From Paraspadella gotoi (Eukaryota > Chaetognatha), in contig CM119266.1 in NCBI GenBank assembly GCA_051294375.1, forward strand, positions 10,869,834-10,933,833: DNA of 64,000 nt, in the 5' to 3' direction. A program made the translations under genes and the position numbers. Below the pieces are notes generated by a model, which saw nothing but the letters and a program-made list of their open reading frames with translations, searched no databases and was not told the DNA's origin. Below are positions 48,744 through 60,102 of this stretch, in pieces. The stretch's first letter is position 1, and each line of letters begins with the position of its first letter.

Positions 48744-48988
48744 NNNNNNNNNNNNNNNNNNNNNNNNNNNNNNNNNNNNNNNNNNNNNNNNNNNNNNNNN
48801 NNNNNNNNNNNNNNNNNNNNNNNNNNNNNNNNNNNNNNNNNNNNNNNNNNNNNNNNNNNNNNNNNNNNNNNNNNNNNNNNNNNNNNNNNNNNNNNNNNNN
48901 NNNNNNNNNNNNNNNNNNNNNNNNNNNNNNNNNNNNNNNNNNNNNNNNNNNNNNNNNNNNNNNNNNNNNNNNNNNNNNNNNNNNNNNN
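48744..48988. other. Assembly gap, 245 N
   Basis: It replaces the GA-rich tract seen in C at about 23575-23815. Confidence 0.99.
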
Positions 48989-49570
48989 ATGGCAGAATTT
49001 GGCAAAGGAGTTTTTCTCGCCATAAAAATTCCGCCGCTGATTTTTTTTCATCTGACGATATTCAATATCTTTCAACTCACCTCACTTTGCGCCGAAATTC
49101 GAAACGAGGCTCGTCTTAATTAAATCCCATTTTTTCTCTCTTCATCCCATTTTTTAAGAACGATTTTCAAACTCGCGAAATTCCCGACTGAATTTGTTTC
49201 TCTCAATTCCGAGATCGTGAAACGTAACCCTAATCCCTTGAGGAGAGAAGGCCAGGATCATCTTTCATAACTTCTCTCTTCTCTTTAAACCGAAGATCTT
49301 AAACCTCACTCTTTAGACCTTTCCCTATCTCTCTTTTCGCATTAATGACCCCGTAAATACTTTTACCTCTCTTTATTTCTCAATGCTTCTTTTTCTATAT
49401 TTTGCCAAACTGTCGTCTCTCTCACCATTTCTATTGTTAAAAATTTTACGGAAAGTATCTTGGTTTAAAATCTATTTTGAGTTCTTAGGACCTTTCCTTT
49501 TATTAAAAAAATTGAATGAATGCTTTGCAATACATTGTGATCGAATTTAGCGACTGAAACTTAAGAGTCA

Positions 49571-49812
49571 ATGACAGAGTTGCCGGCTTCATTCTTTCTT
49601 CTCAGCGGCGGAAATCCGCCCGACACCCTCGTTTCAACTCAACGCAGAGCGGAGCCGCGTTTCAAATTCGGGCAGGAAAAGCGGATTGGAATTTCATGCG
49701 AATAAGTTTCACGTCTTTCTGCACCATAGAACCGCGTCGACGAGATTTTTTGCCGAAAAGACGAAGACGACGACGACGACGACGACGACGACGGAATGAC
49801 CCGAAATCGAGG
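49571..49812 (+). pseudogene. Block D copy of the MTELP exon (frameshifted)
   Basis: ATGACAGAGTTGCCG and the donor TCGAGG|GTAAGT are kept. The frame breaks after MTELPASFFLLSGG through single-base changes relative to C and E. The ACG array at 49763-49794 is longer than in C. Confidence 0.4.
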
Positions 49813-50491
49813 GTAAGTCCTCCATCGCGCATACGAATGGCTGCTGCCTCCTTTTTTTTCCTCTCTCTCTTCCGGCGGGAAAGGTAAAGAGAAGACGACG
49901 TCTTCATCGGCGTCTCGCGCCAAGGGAGGTCAACGTGGCAAAGACCGACGACGTGACAAAGCCGTGACGTGGCAAAGCGACGATGGAAGGAGGCAATGAC
50001 GTGAAAAAGCTACGAGGTGGGAACGAGGAGAAATTCTCGAAAGTGGCAACTTGACATGGTAATGAAGTGGCAAGTTGGGAAGGGAAAGTTATGTTGTTAA
50101 GAGGCTAAAAACGTGACTATTCGGAGCTTTCGAGAAAACCGAGTTTCGAAACAAGTTTTTTTTTTAACCGATTGAACTGGTCGTTTCAAGCTTTCAACAG
50201 TTGAAATGCTGTTCTTTACTGAGTGAAAGCTTTTAAAAAAGGGAATTTTTATGCGCTAAAGTTCTCGGTTTCGATATTTATGCCGTAAATTTCGTACCTT
50301 CTGCTTCCTTTCATTTAAAAAAAAACCTGAAAGAAGTAATAGAAACTAAAAAAAAAGTCATTTTCTATCGATCGCCATAAAAAATTTAAAAGTCGCCGAG
50401 TTTTGAATTTATCTGTCAGAAAAATCGTCTGATTTGATTCAAACGGATGAAGTTTTCCTTTTTTCTCGGTTCGACGTTGAAACGAATCCAC

Positions 50492-50535
50492 GCGCCTGCG
50501 CAGTGGAGAGTGTCGGTCTGACCTTTAAAATGGCG
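50492..50535 (+). promoter_or_regulatory. NRF-1-like site and ATGGCGTC, block D
   Basis: GCGCCTGCGCA at 50492-50502, then ATG at 50530 with A at -3 and G at +4. The frame reads MASMSSSSLPVNKKRHNPCF and stops soon after. The block E copy is at 34454-34495; in C the NRF-1-like core is broken. Confidence 0.35.
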
Positions 50536-50800
50536 TCGATGTCGTCGTCTTCATTGCCGGTGAATAAAAAGAGACACAATCCATGTTTTTTACAATGAGC
50601 ATTAAGCATAACATTTGTCAAAGCACATATTTTTCATACGACCTTCCTGAATCATCCCCCATCTTTCTCTCTATTTTTTTCTCGCACTCTGTCTCTCTCT
50701 CTCTCTCTCTCTCTCTGTCTTTCTTTCTCTCTATGTCTCTCAAAGAAATGTCTATGCAAAGCCGTCTTGTATTTCTTGTGACCTGAGAGGCGATAGAAAA

Positions 50801-50836
<36 letters not shown>
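50801..50836 (+). repeat. (CGT)n array
   Basis: Twelve triplets. C has an irregular version at 25690-25752 and E has two shorter arrays at about 34163-34203. Confidence 0.93.
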
Positions 50837-50837
<1 letters not shown>

Positions 50838-52106
50838 AAACGACATTGACAATCGACTCTGTTACGATCGACTAATTCACTCGTGATCCTCGTGAAAAAA
50901 AAATCAATCATCGATTTCATTCACACCCTTTTCAACGAATAGCTCCTTCAAGATAGTTCACGCCTCTCTCTCTCTCTCTCTCTCTCTCTTTCCTTCTCTC
51001 TCTCGCTCTCTCTCTCTCTCTCATCTCCTCTCTCTCATCTCTCCTCTTCTCTCTCTCTCTCTCTCTCATTCCGTCCGAGAATCGCAGGCAGAACATCCAT
51101 AGAAGAAATGAAGAAAAAGCGTGGAGGAAAGTATCCAGGAGAAAGCCGAGATGGACATCCTCCCCTGGGATGAGGTAGGAGGAGCACGATAGAAGAGAGG
51201 AGTGAGGAGGAAGGTAGGACGATTGACACCGTCTCCCCTGGGAATTCGAGGCGGAGCTTGATGGAGGAAAGGAAGGAAAGGAGGGAGGGAAGAAGGAGGA
51301 AAGGATAAGTAGAAGAGGAGGAGAAGCTGGAGGATTGGGACGAAAGAAGTGGCGAGGAGGAGGAGGGAGAAGTTAGGGGGGAGGGGGGTGGGGAGGCAGA
51401 AGAGGAAGAAGAAAAGGCGAGGAGAGGAGCAAAGTGGCATGGAGGAAGTGGAAGAGAAAAATGGAGTAGAAAGAATGGAAAAAGAGGTAAGTAACAGATG
51501 AACGTAAAAGGAACAGGGGTTGTCGGAAGAGCCGTATGAGGAATGACGAAGAAGAGGAAAAGGCCCACTAATGGTGGAAGGGGAAGAGGACAAGAGAATG
51601 AGGAAGCACTTGGATTCGGCAGGGAGGGAAAGAGAGAGGAGAGAGAGAGTCTTCCAGGGGGAAAGGGTATCTGACAACCAATCAAGACGTCGATGCCAAT
51701 CATTAACGTGCCTGTACTCTTGAAAAATGAAACCCGGTCCGTGGGATGGAATTGAGAGTCGACACGGAGAGAGGAGAGAGAGGAGAGAGAGAGAGGAGAG
51801 AGGAAGAGAGAGAGAGAGAGAGAGATGAGAGAGAGCAGAGAGAGAGAGACTTTGTGACGACAAGCACCAAACCATAACATGTAGCTTGTAGCGTATTTTG
51901 ACAACTTTCCTCACTGCCGCTACAAACCAATTTTAACCCTTCACCAACCAAGGTATTTATGTTATTCCGCCTCCCCTCACTCTTTTCACTCTCCTCACTC
52001 TCTCTCTCTCTTTCGATCCTCTCGTTTCCTCTCTCTCTCTCTCTCTACGTCTCTGCTCTCTTGTCTCTCTGTCCTCTCTCTCTTTCTCTCTCTGCTTTCT
52101 CTCTCT

Positions 52107-52161
<55 letters not shown>

Positions 52162-52184
52162 CTCTCTTCTCCCTCGCTATCCAG

Positions 52185-52338
52185 AAGACGGGAGCCAGCT
52201 GGAATCGTCCAAGGAATTTCCTTTTTTTTCTCTTCGATGCCATCAACTCGGATGCATCAACATCAACATCAATATCATCAACATCAACATCAACATCCTC
52301 TCCAACTTCCGCGTTGACGACAGTTGAGGGGAATAATG
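52185..52338 (+). CDS. Candidate Ser/Thr-rich exon, both splice sites kept in three copies
   Basis: Acceptor CTCGCTATCCAG ends at 52184; donor AATAATG|GTAAGGG starts at 52339. Both are also present in C (27023 and about 27200) and E (32961 and 32816). In D the 154-base exon is open throughout: KTGASWNRPRNFLFFLFDAI, then NSDASTSTSIS, a Ser/Thr run over the (ATCAAC)n repeat at 52255-52297, and SALTTVEGNNG. E has the same frame up to the repeat. No domain is recognised. Together with the MTELP and KLEDRL exons it suggests one multi-exon gene across C, D and E. Confidence 0.45.
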
Positions 52339-52874
52339 GTAAGGGTTAAGAGAGTGACGAAATAAGTAGGATTAATAAATTAAATTCATTTTAAATATAC
52401 GAATCAAGTTACTAATAGCCAATAAGATAAGTGGGCAAAAAAGCCAAAAATATCATTTTTTTCTACAGTCTGATTAACATTGCTTAATTCTATTTCTAGA
52501 GCATGCTCGCTAGCTCAATTGTAAGCCTATGAGCCTCGTGAGCTAATATGTGAAATTACGTCTATTTTAATTTCCCCCGTTGGCTGAACTTCATCATTGT
52601 ATTCGGTCCTGGCTAATTTAGGCGGTAATTAACTGTGAAGGGGAAAAAAACTAGGGTGAGGCAAAGAAAGAGAAGAAAGTGAGTCAAAGAAAAACAAGTG
52701 GGTGAAAGACGCCGGTGACAAAGTTGAACGCGACGAGGCGAGCAAGGACGCGAGGAATCGGCAAAATAGATTAATAGGGTGGTTGTGGTGGTTTAGGTGG
52801 TCGAGGTGGTAAACGCGGCGCGAAACAGAGCGTGTGAATGATAGAGTGGCTCTCTCTCTCTCTCTCTCTCTCTC

Positions 52875-53016
52875 NNNNNNNNNNNNNNNNNNNNNNNNNN
52901 NNNNNNNNNNNNNNNNNNNNNNNNNNNNNNNNNNNNNNNNNNNNNNNNNNNNNNNNNNNNNNNNNNNNNNNNNNNNNNNNNNNNNNNNNNNNNNNNNNNN
53001 NNNNNNNNNNNNNNNN
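52875..53016. other. Assembly gap, 142 N, within a (CT)n array
   Basis: CT repeats flank the gap on both sides, matching the array at 27778-27866 in C. Confidence 0.99.
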
Positions 53017-53039
53017 CTCTCTCTCTCTCTCTCTCTTAT

Positions 53040-53365
53040 GAGAAGGAATCGGCGTCGTCTTTAATGATCGAGCGGCGAGAGAACTCGAGAGAAACTCGCG
53101 TTAAAAGTCGTCGACTCTCCGCGAGTACGAATGTCGTCAAGATAGAGAGTGAAAATTAGAGAGTCGACTGTCAAGTTTCGAGAATCGCGAGCAGAACGTT
53201 GAGAGTCAAGCCTCGCGAGAATATAGAGAGTGGATCGTTTCGACGTTGCGATCTGCGACAAACTCGTTCATTCATCAATCGAATGCAGGGGGACAGACTC
53301 GGCGGCGGCGAGTGAAGCTCGTTAACCCGAATCGCTATCGATCCGCAACCACGATCAGGGAGAGA
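53040..53365 (+). pseudogene. Block D copy of the KLEDRL exon (frame broken)
   Basis: The DNA corresponds to the block E frame at 31790-32150, for example GAACTCGAGAGAAAC, GTCAAGTTTCGAGAA and GTGGATCGTTTCGA, but indels break every frame. The C copy is at about 27870-28200. Confidence 0.35.
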
Positions 53366-53366
53366 G

Positions 53367-53401
<35 letters not shown>

Positions 53402-53402
53402 C
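53365..53402 (+). repeat. (CGT)n array
   Basis: Counterparts are at 28203-28233 (C) and 31778-31811 (E). A second array follows at 53716-53751 (C 28586-28623, E 31398-31424). Confidence 0.93.
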
Positions 53403-53619
53403 CATACGCTGCTGTTTTGTTCGACAACATCGTTTCGTTTCCTTACTTATTTCTCTGTAATCTGTCACTCTTACATTAAAGAAACTTTTCTAAATTCTAA
53501 CAGTTAAATGTTATCATTACGCATTCACTGAAAAAAAAGAGAACGACAAACAATTAAAGCTAGAAAGCGACGGTATTTAAAATAACGCGGCATAATACAG
53601 ACGCGCGGCATCGAAAGTA

Positions 53620-53657
53620 GCGACAGCGTAGCGCGGTGGCGACAGCGTAGCGCGGTG
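53620..53657 (+). repeat. 19-bp tandem repeat, two units
   Basis: GCGACAGCGTAGCGCGGTG twice without change. C has three degraded units near 28458-28535, and E has two near 31517-31553. Confidence 0.8.
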
Positions 53658-54103
53658 GCGACGGAACGATTTCCCTAATGAGGCGTTGCTAATGACGTCG
53701 ATATGTCGGCGCTGCCGTCGTCGTCGTTGTCGTCGTCGTCGTCGTCGTCGTGGACTCGTTATTGAGGCAATTTTCTTGGGGAAATTTTACTTGATTGCAT
53801 TGACTTAACAAACCCGGGCGCGACTTGCGAAATTATTGCGAAAAAAGATGTTTTTATTTCCCACCCCCGAGTAATTTAATAAAGAAAAATTTGTTTTCCG
53901 ATATGTGTAATTAAAACAAGTTGGTGGCGTCGGGAACGAGGTCGCTCGGTCTTTTTTGATGTTGACAATTTTAAGCGCGATGCATTAAAAGTACAAATTG
54001 AATGATGAATAAAAAAATAGTTACATGTACTAATTAAGTTAACTCTTTTTAGTATATTAATCCTAATTTTGAGAAATAATTAGTGTTTATCTCTCTCTCT
54101 CTC

Positions 54104-54156
<53 letters not shown>

Positions 54157-54768
54157 CTCTCTCTCTCCTCTCTACTCCTCTCTCTCTCAACCTCTCTCTG
54201 GGGAGATCCTTGAAAAGTCCTGGGTTAAAAAGTCGAAGGGACTCGGGTCATTAACCCATAATACGCGTCTGACTCTTTACGAGGCTGTAATTCTGTCACC
54301 GCTAATCCCTGCTCATTCTAACTTGGCGCTGTCGTCGCCGGGGGGAGGGGGAGGTAGAATTGGGTGAGATCGACAATCAAGTCAAAATAAAAAAAGAGAT
54401 AGAATAATAATATAATATATTATTAACTATAACGAAGGGAAGTTCAGGGCACGAATAAAATTCAACAGAATAAAAAAAGAGAGAAAATATTATTACAACT
54501 CCAGCGGAAAACGTGCGTTGAATTAATTTTTTTTAACAAATAGCAAAAAAAGTTACATTATTTAACCCAAAAATTGGAAGAAAAGAAAAGAAGAGAGAAG
54601 TAAAGAAAGAAAAGTAAAGAAAAAAAAATGAAAAAAAAGAAAAAAAAAAACAGATTTCGTTCGCCAAAAAAAGCGGACCGTCACACGATGGAAAAAGAAA
54701 TTGAAAGTTGCTAAGAAACGGAAGAGGAAGAAGGAGGAAGAAAGAGAAAGAGATGAGAGAGGAGAAAG

Positions 54769-54770
<2 letters not shown>

Positions 54771-54812
<42 letters not shown>

Positions 54813-54842
54813 AGAAAGAGAGAGAGTAAAGGATTGAAGAAA

Positions 54843-54905
<63 letters not shown>
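54771..54905. repeat. (GA)n/(CT)n inverted pair at the end of block D
   Basis: GA from 54771 to 54807, a spacer with GGATTGAAGAAACC, then CT from about 54847. It is the counterpart of the hinge at 30159-30344. Confidence 0.9.
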
Positions 54906-54916
<11 letters not shown>

Positions 54917-55030
54917 TCTCTCTCGTCAGTTTTTAAGCAAAAAGAATACTGAATTGTAACAATTCCGTTAATAATCTTTAGCAAACTCGAAGCAACGGAA
55001 GTCGAACGTGGGCGTGGCGCCCTCGCCAAA

Positions 55031-55147
55031 ATGGAAACGTCAACATCGTCGGGAAGAAAAGGATCACCAGGCAATGAGAAGAATCACCAGGCAAAGGAAA
55101 GAATTGACAGGCGATGGGACGAATTACCAGACAAAATTAAAAATTGA
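55031..55147 (+). CDS. Small open frame over a 21-bp repeat
   Basis: The ATG at 55031 has A at -3 and G at +4 and follows a GC-rich GGGCGTGGCGCC stretch (KLF-like box). The frame is 38 codons: METSTSSGRKGSPGNEKNHQ, then AKERIDRRWDELPDKIKN. It covers most of the 21-bp repeat, so each unit adds seven residues. A longer rival frame (55008-55280, Arg/Lys-rich) overlaps. Product unknown. Confidence 0.3.
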   Translation: METSTSSGRKGSPGNEKNHQAKERIDRRWDELPDKIKN

Positions 55148-55161
55148 AAGGCAATGTGAAA
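55057..55161 (+). repeat. 21-bp tandem repeat, five units
   Basis: Units start at 55057, 55078, 55099, 55120 and 55141 with no length variation, with consensus near GAAGAATTACCAGGCAATGA. Divergence is by substitution only, unlike the indel pattern of the copied blocks, which suggests accurate sequence and perhaps selection for frame. Confidence 0.8.
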
Positions 55162-55473
55162 AAATTTTTTGTGTGTCTTCAGTATACAAACTATACATGC
55201 AGTATGCGTCGAAAAGAAGAGCCAGGCAAAATACTACATGTATACTGTATAAGAACCAGAGAAACTCTCGGCCCAATTGAACAGATGCCACCATTGGACA
55301 CCGTGGACGAACTTTGCCCAGTACGTCGTCGTTCGCCTTCCCGTTGCTGTCGACTCAAATCGTCTCCAGGCTTCAACGCCTTCAGCAACAACCACCTCAA
55401 CGACGCAACCTCACCAACAACAGCCGCCATCAACATTGATCACTACATCATCTACACCAAGATTGCAAAGTGA
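55144..55473 (+). CDS. Hypothetical open frame, possible exon
   Basis: A good acceptor (TTTTTTGTGTGTCTTCAG, ending 55182) lies inside this frame. From there it reads YTNYTCSMRRKEEPGKILHV and later GPIEQMPPLDTVDELCPV, ending at 55473. A second frame at 55277-55594 is Thr/Gln/Pro-rich and ends in a GTCGGTCTGTCTGT repeat. I cannot choose between them and recognise neither. Confidence 0.25.
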   Translation: MKGNVKKFFVCLQYTNYTCSMRRKEEPGKILHVYCIRTRETLGPIEQMPPLDTVDELCPVRRRSPSRCCRLKSSPGFNAFSNNHLNDATSPTTAAINIDHYIIYTKIAK

Positions 55474-55594
55474 AGATTCTAACGACATCCTCGTTGGAGA
55501 AGAAGGAACAAGGGAACCTTTCTGTTTGTCGGTCGGTCTGTCGGTCTGTATGTCTGTCCCACTTATGTTAACAATGCCTATAATTCGCCTATAG

Positions 55595-56627
55595 TTGGTT
55601 GCTCATTAGTTAAGACAGGAAAAAACTTAAAATCTAAGGGACTGCTAGCGCCGCCTTCAAGAAATCCTAAAACTATAAGGAATAAAAGACTCAATGCAGT
55701 GCATGTCATAAATACAAGGGCTAAGAAAGTATTTTTACTAATGTCATGTCATGTCATGTCATATTATGTGTTCAAACTTCAAAGGAATGAATTCACACAT
55801 GAAAATAAAGTCACTGCGGCGCAACACATTGGAATCACCGTTCTTGTGTTTAGTTTTAAAAAAAAAAACGAAAAGAAGTTAAAAGACTCAAAACACGTTT
55901 TTTTTTCTTTTCTCTACGAAGTCGAAATTGAATGGAGACGAACGACTTGTTTTCGTCAAAAAATGAGACTTTTAAACGTTATTCATTTTTTTGTTCTGTC
56001 GTCGTCGTCGTCGTCGCTCTCTTTCGACCGAAAGATGGCGTCTCGCGCGGTTTTCGAAAGGAAGCGCTCGGGTCTTAAGGAAGAGATGATTGTCTGGAGG
56101 AGTCCTTGTCTGCGTTTTGGGGTAGTGAGGGGGAGGGGAGTCGGTGGGTCGATTCATCTCACTTTTGGGAGACTTTTTTTCGGTCGGTCTGTCTGTCTTA
56201 AATGTAGGGAATATTTAATATCTTTTTGTATTTACTTTTTTATTTTTTTTAATCATGTTTTTTTTTTCTCCGTTTTTTATTTTTATGGCTTTCTGTCTTT
56301 CTTTTTATTTTTTTATTTTTTTAAATTTATTTTATAATTTTTAAATTTTTTAATTGTTTAATTTTTTTTTCTTTCTCTCTTTCTTTCTTTCTCTCTTTCT
56401 TTCTCTATCTCTCACAATTATCCATTTGCTAAACCGCTAAAAGATTATTGGTCCTCGTGTCAAGAGTCTATTTCAATTGATTTATGTATATCTGTTTTTA
56501 GCTAAAAACGACTCAAGACGAAACGAGAGTAAAAAAAAGTTTTTCTAAGTTGAGTACAATTTTTGAAACTCCATTAAAAACCAATCAACGTCTCATCCTG
56601 AGCAACATAAAAAATGTACAAACACAC

Positions 56628-56630
<3 letters not shown>
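55595..56630 (+). other. Mostly noncoding, T-rich toward the right
   Basis: A TCATG pentamer repeat lies at 55742-55762 and a (CGT)n at 55996-56017. AAGATGGCGTC at 56033 resembles a YY1 site with an ATG and opens MASRAVFERKRSGLKEEMIV in a 212-codon frame (55699-56337) that degenerates into Phe-rich translation of poly-T. No support beyond length. Confidence 0.35.

Positions 56631-56633
<3 letters not shown>

Positions 56634-56667
<34 letters not shown>
56634..56667 (+). repeat. (GA)n microsatellite
   Basis: Pure GA, ending just before the acidic frame at 56711. Confidence 0.9.
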
Positions 56668-56668
<1 letters not shown>

Positions 56669-56710
56669 AATTGCAACAGATTTGCTTCTCTCTCTTCCGT
56701 CTGCGCGCCT

Positions 56711-56887
56711 GGCGACGACGACGGCAATAACGAAGACGAAAAAGCCGACGATGACGAGGGCGACGACGATGACGACGACGACGACGAAGACGATGATGAC
56801 GATGATAATGATGAGCACGACGACCCGGGCGACGATCCTGACGAAGATAAAATACGACCGGAAGAATTAGGTTCGATCCGATTATTA
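56711..56887 (+). CDS. Candidate acidic (Asp/Glu-rich) exon
   Basis: The frame reads GDDDGNNEDEKADDDEG, a mixed D/E/N run, then DDPGDDPDEDKIRPEELG, and stops at 56902 after SIRLLLHDSF. Unlike the pure ACG arrays it mixes GAC, GAT, GAA and GAG with Asn, Gly, Pro and Lys codons, as real acidic regions do. No ATG opens it, so it would be an internal exon. A clear acceptor is not seen, and the donor could be TTAG|GTTCG (56870). Unknown product. Confidence 0.3.
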
Positions 56888-57226
56888 TTACACGATTCTT
56901 TTTAAAAAAAATTATTTTGGGGAAGAGGAGGATTCGTGGGGATGGGAGGAGAGGGGGGGCGTGGTTTGGGTTTAGATTAAAATGCAGGGCACGAGAAAGG
57001 TGGGGGGAGAGTTGGGGGAGGAATGGAGAGAGAGAGAAAAATTGAAATGGGGAGGAAGGGACGAGGAAGGAGGGGAAAGGGAAAATAGGGATATAGAGAG
57101 GGGAGAAGGGAAGAAGGAAATTCAAACTGAAGATATAATTTTCAAAAGAGAAATTAAAGAGAAACGTGAAGCCAAATGAAAAAAGTGAGGAGAAATAAAA
57201 ATGATAGAAAAATTAAAATAAAAGTA

Positions 57227-57251
57227 NNNNNNNNNNNNNNNNNNNNNNNNN
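57227..57251. other. Assembly gap, 25 N
   Basis: A-rich sequence on both sides. Confidence 0.99.
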
Positions 57252-57431
57252 GAAAGTATAAAAATAAAGAAAAATTAAAATATAGGAAGAAAAAATGGGG
57301 GGGGGACTTAAGGGGACGAAAGAGCCTGAGATGAAAGAAATGTTCTATGACGATCGTCGTCTTTTGAGGCGAGACGATAATTTTAATTTGATATCGGAAA
57401 AACAAACACGAGAGCCAAAAAAATAAAATAG

Positions 57432-57477
<46 letters not shown>

Positions 57478-57509
57478 TGAGAGAGAGAGAGAGAGAGAGA
57501 GAAGAGAGA

Positions 57510-57925
57510 GAGATAGAAATAGTTTCGGTCTGCATTTTTTCTTCATTCGTCCGCCTCGTTTCAAAAAAGATAAAAAGTTTTTTTAAATTTAAACACCATG
57601 ACAGACCAAATTCCCTCCAATTAAGGTTTTTTTTGTTCTCTTTTTTATAAATTATTATTTTTTTCATTCCATATTTTTATCTATTAGATTTTTTTCTATT
57701 CATTTTAGTTTTTTTAAATCAATTCCATTTTTTTTTAATTTCAAAAATTTCTCCGATCGTGCGATTCCGCGCGTCGCGTTTCGCATTCAACCGAATCCAT
57801 TCAATTCCGATTCGCCAATGCATTACGAAACGCCGATGTCAGATATCGAAGCGAAGAGATTCACATTCATTTCTCTCTCTCACTCTCTTTCAATCTCTCT
57901 CGTCTCATCTCTCTCCTCTCCTCTA

Positions 57926-57968
<43 letters not shown>

Positions 57969-59632
57969 CTCTTCTCTTCTCTCTCTCTTTCTCTCTCATT
58001 CATGAATTTCGTTTTCCCCCATTTCCATTTTTCTTCGCGACTTTTGTTTTTGTTTTTTCCCATCTCAGCCTCGTTTCCAATTCCCCGTTTGTACGCTTTT
58101 CATCTCCGATTGTCATTTTTGTCGCTCATGAAAAAAAAAATTTTAAAAAAAATTGCGTACACCAGTTTACACAGGAGAATAAAATAAAACGTCGGGAACA
58201 CAGCCAGCAGGGCGTTGGGGAAAATGTTGAGAACTAAAATATACTCGATTCGAGTAATCAAAACATAAAAATATCTATTTTATCTTTAAAACAAGCTTGT
58301 TCGGAATGTTTATTGATGGTTTCAGACTCTTAACATCGTGGTAGGGGCGCTGGGGTAGATACGGAAACGTTCGAGCGCGCGAGGAACCATGGCCGTTAAA
58401 TAGGCGACGAATGTGTCTGGCTTTGGCGCTCTGGTGCATGTCGGCCTCGCTGGACGCCAAAGTCCGCCTCAAAGCGCCTCTTCGTCAGGCGCCCTTCGTC
58501 TATCGTCGTCTTTCGTCGTCCGTTATCATCGTCGATCACGCGATTCGATCTATTTAGCGCCATATTCCTCTCCCCTTAAAAGGATCCCAGGGGCCCGATA
58601 ATAATGAGGATGCGAAACGGAGCGGGAAAGGAGCGGACTGAGGAGTCGCGCGATGGAGCGCGGGAGAGTCAGGAGAGGGAGGAGGAGGGAGGGACGAGTG
58701 AGAGGCGAAGCAGAGAGAAAAAGAGAGAGAGAGAAGATGGAGTCGTAGGGGCGGGTTGGAGGGGGGGGTGTGTTGAGTGCAAGAGGAGATAAAGTCGAGG
58801 GAGCAGAACGAAGGATCAAAATTAAAAGTTGAACACCGAAGAAAAAAAAACATCATGATGATGGACTCTGTGGTCATTTTGACATATGTGGATGGATTGA
58901 TGGAGAGATAAGAGAGAGAAGAGAGATAGAGAGGCAGAAGAGGAGAGACGTCAGGAGATGAGAGAGAGAGAGAGAGGAGAAGATAGAGAGATGAGAGGAG
59001 AAGAGGAGAAAGTAGAATTGACGAGAGATAGCTTCGGTCCTCGCGTCCTTCTGTTTAAGAAGCGAAAGATCGAAAAGATGACAAGAAAAACCGATTATCG
59101 CCTCTCAAATATCGAGGTTAATAAAACAAATCGATATTGTTGTTTGTGTCGATATTTTTGTGCTTATTACTCTTAAGCTTATCATATGCCGTGTAATAAT
59201 AAATAAATTTCTCGTCTTTAAAGAAAAATATTTGTGCTTTATCCAGCTTCGAAACAGTTTCGAAAATATTTTTAATAATTAAAAAAAGCGACGTTTCTAC
59301 TCGCATTCGGAGAGAATAATAACTTTTTTTCGAGGGATCGTGAAACCCGCGCTTCTGCAGCGGCTGAGGGGCTGCTGCCGGCGGCGACTGTAGATAACTC
59401 GATCGTTCATGAAGCAACGGAAAAAAAACATTCGTTCCCCCCCAAAATCGCGCGTTCTCTTCTATTAGAACTCATCTGTTCTCTTTTTTGCGGGAACTTT
59501 TTCTCTTGTCTCCTTCTCTTTCTCTCCGACTCTCTTCTTTCTGTCGCATGACGACCGCAAAATCGATGCCGACTCGCCTCTACCTGACTGAGAAGACGAA
59601 GGATCGCAGCTCTTCTCGTCTCTCTCTCGTCG
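57510..59632 (+). repeat. Duplication block F (direct copy of 59650-61428)
   Basis: It starts at ATAGAAATAGTTTCGGTCT after a GA array and ends at the GAAGACGAAGGATCGCAGCTC stretch. It is more indel-rich than G, with several extra bases that break frames open in G. Confidence 0.92.
58389..58600 (+). pseudogene. Block F copy of the Ser-rich first exon (frame broken)
   Basis: ATGGCCGTTAAATAG stops after four codons where G reads ATGGCGGTTAAAATGGCG. Several further extra bases follow. Given the indel pattern, sequence error is as likely as true decay. Confidence 0.4.
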
Positions 59633-60005
59633 AGAGAGAGAGAGAGAGAGAAAATAGAAATAGTTTCGGTCTCATTTTTTCTTCATTCGTCCGCCTCGTT
59701 TCAAAAAAGATAACAAGTTTTTTTAAATTTAACCCATGACAGACCAAATTCCCTCCATTAAGTTTTTTTTGTTTCTTTTTTATAAATTATTATTTTTTTC
59801 ATTCCATATTTTTATCTATTTGATTTTTTTCTATTTCATTTTAATTTTTTTTAAATCAATTCCATTTTTTTTATTTCAAAATTTTCCGTCGTCGATTCCG
59901 CGTCGCGTTTCGCATTCACCGAATCCATTCAATTCCGATTCGCCAATGCTTACGAAACGCCGATGTCAGATATCGAAGCGCAAGAAGATTACATTCATTT
60001 CCTCT

Positions 60006-60009
<4 letters not shown>

Positions 60010-60041
<32 letters not shown>

Positions 60042-60042
60042 C

Positions 60043-60096
<54 letters not shown>
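60010..60096 (+). repeat. (CT)n microsatellite
   Basis: Interrupted CT, matching 57870-57998 in F. Confidence 0.93.

Positions 60097-60102
<6 letters not shown>

Larger units (their letters stand above)
43797..54715 (+). repeat. Duplication block D (direct copy of C)
   Basis: Collinear with C from AGCGCGAAGATGGCGATT onward. It contains five gaps (25, 256, 123, 245 and 142 N) and an extra noisy 1.25-kb insert at about 46060-47300. Past 54715 it continues into a GA-spacer-CT hinge like that of E. Confidence 0.92.
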
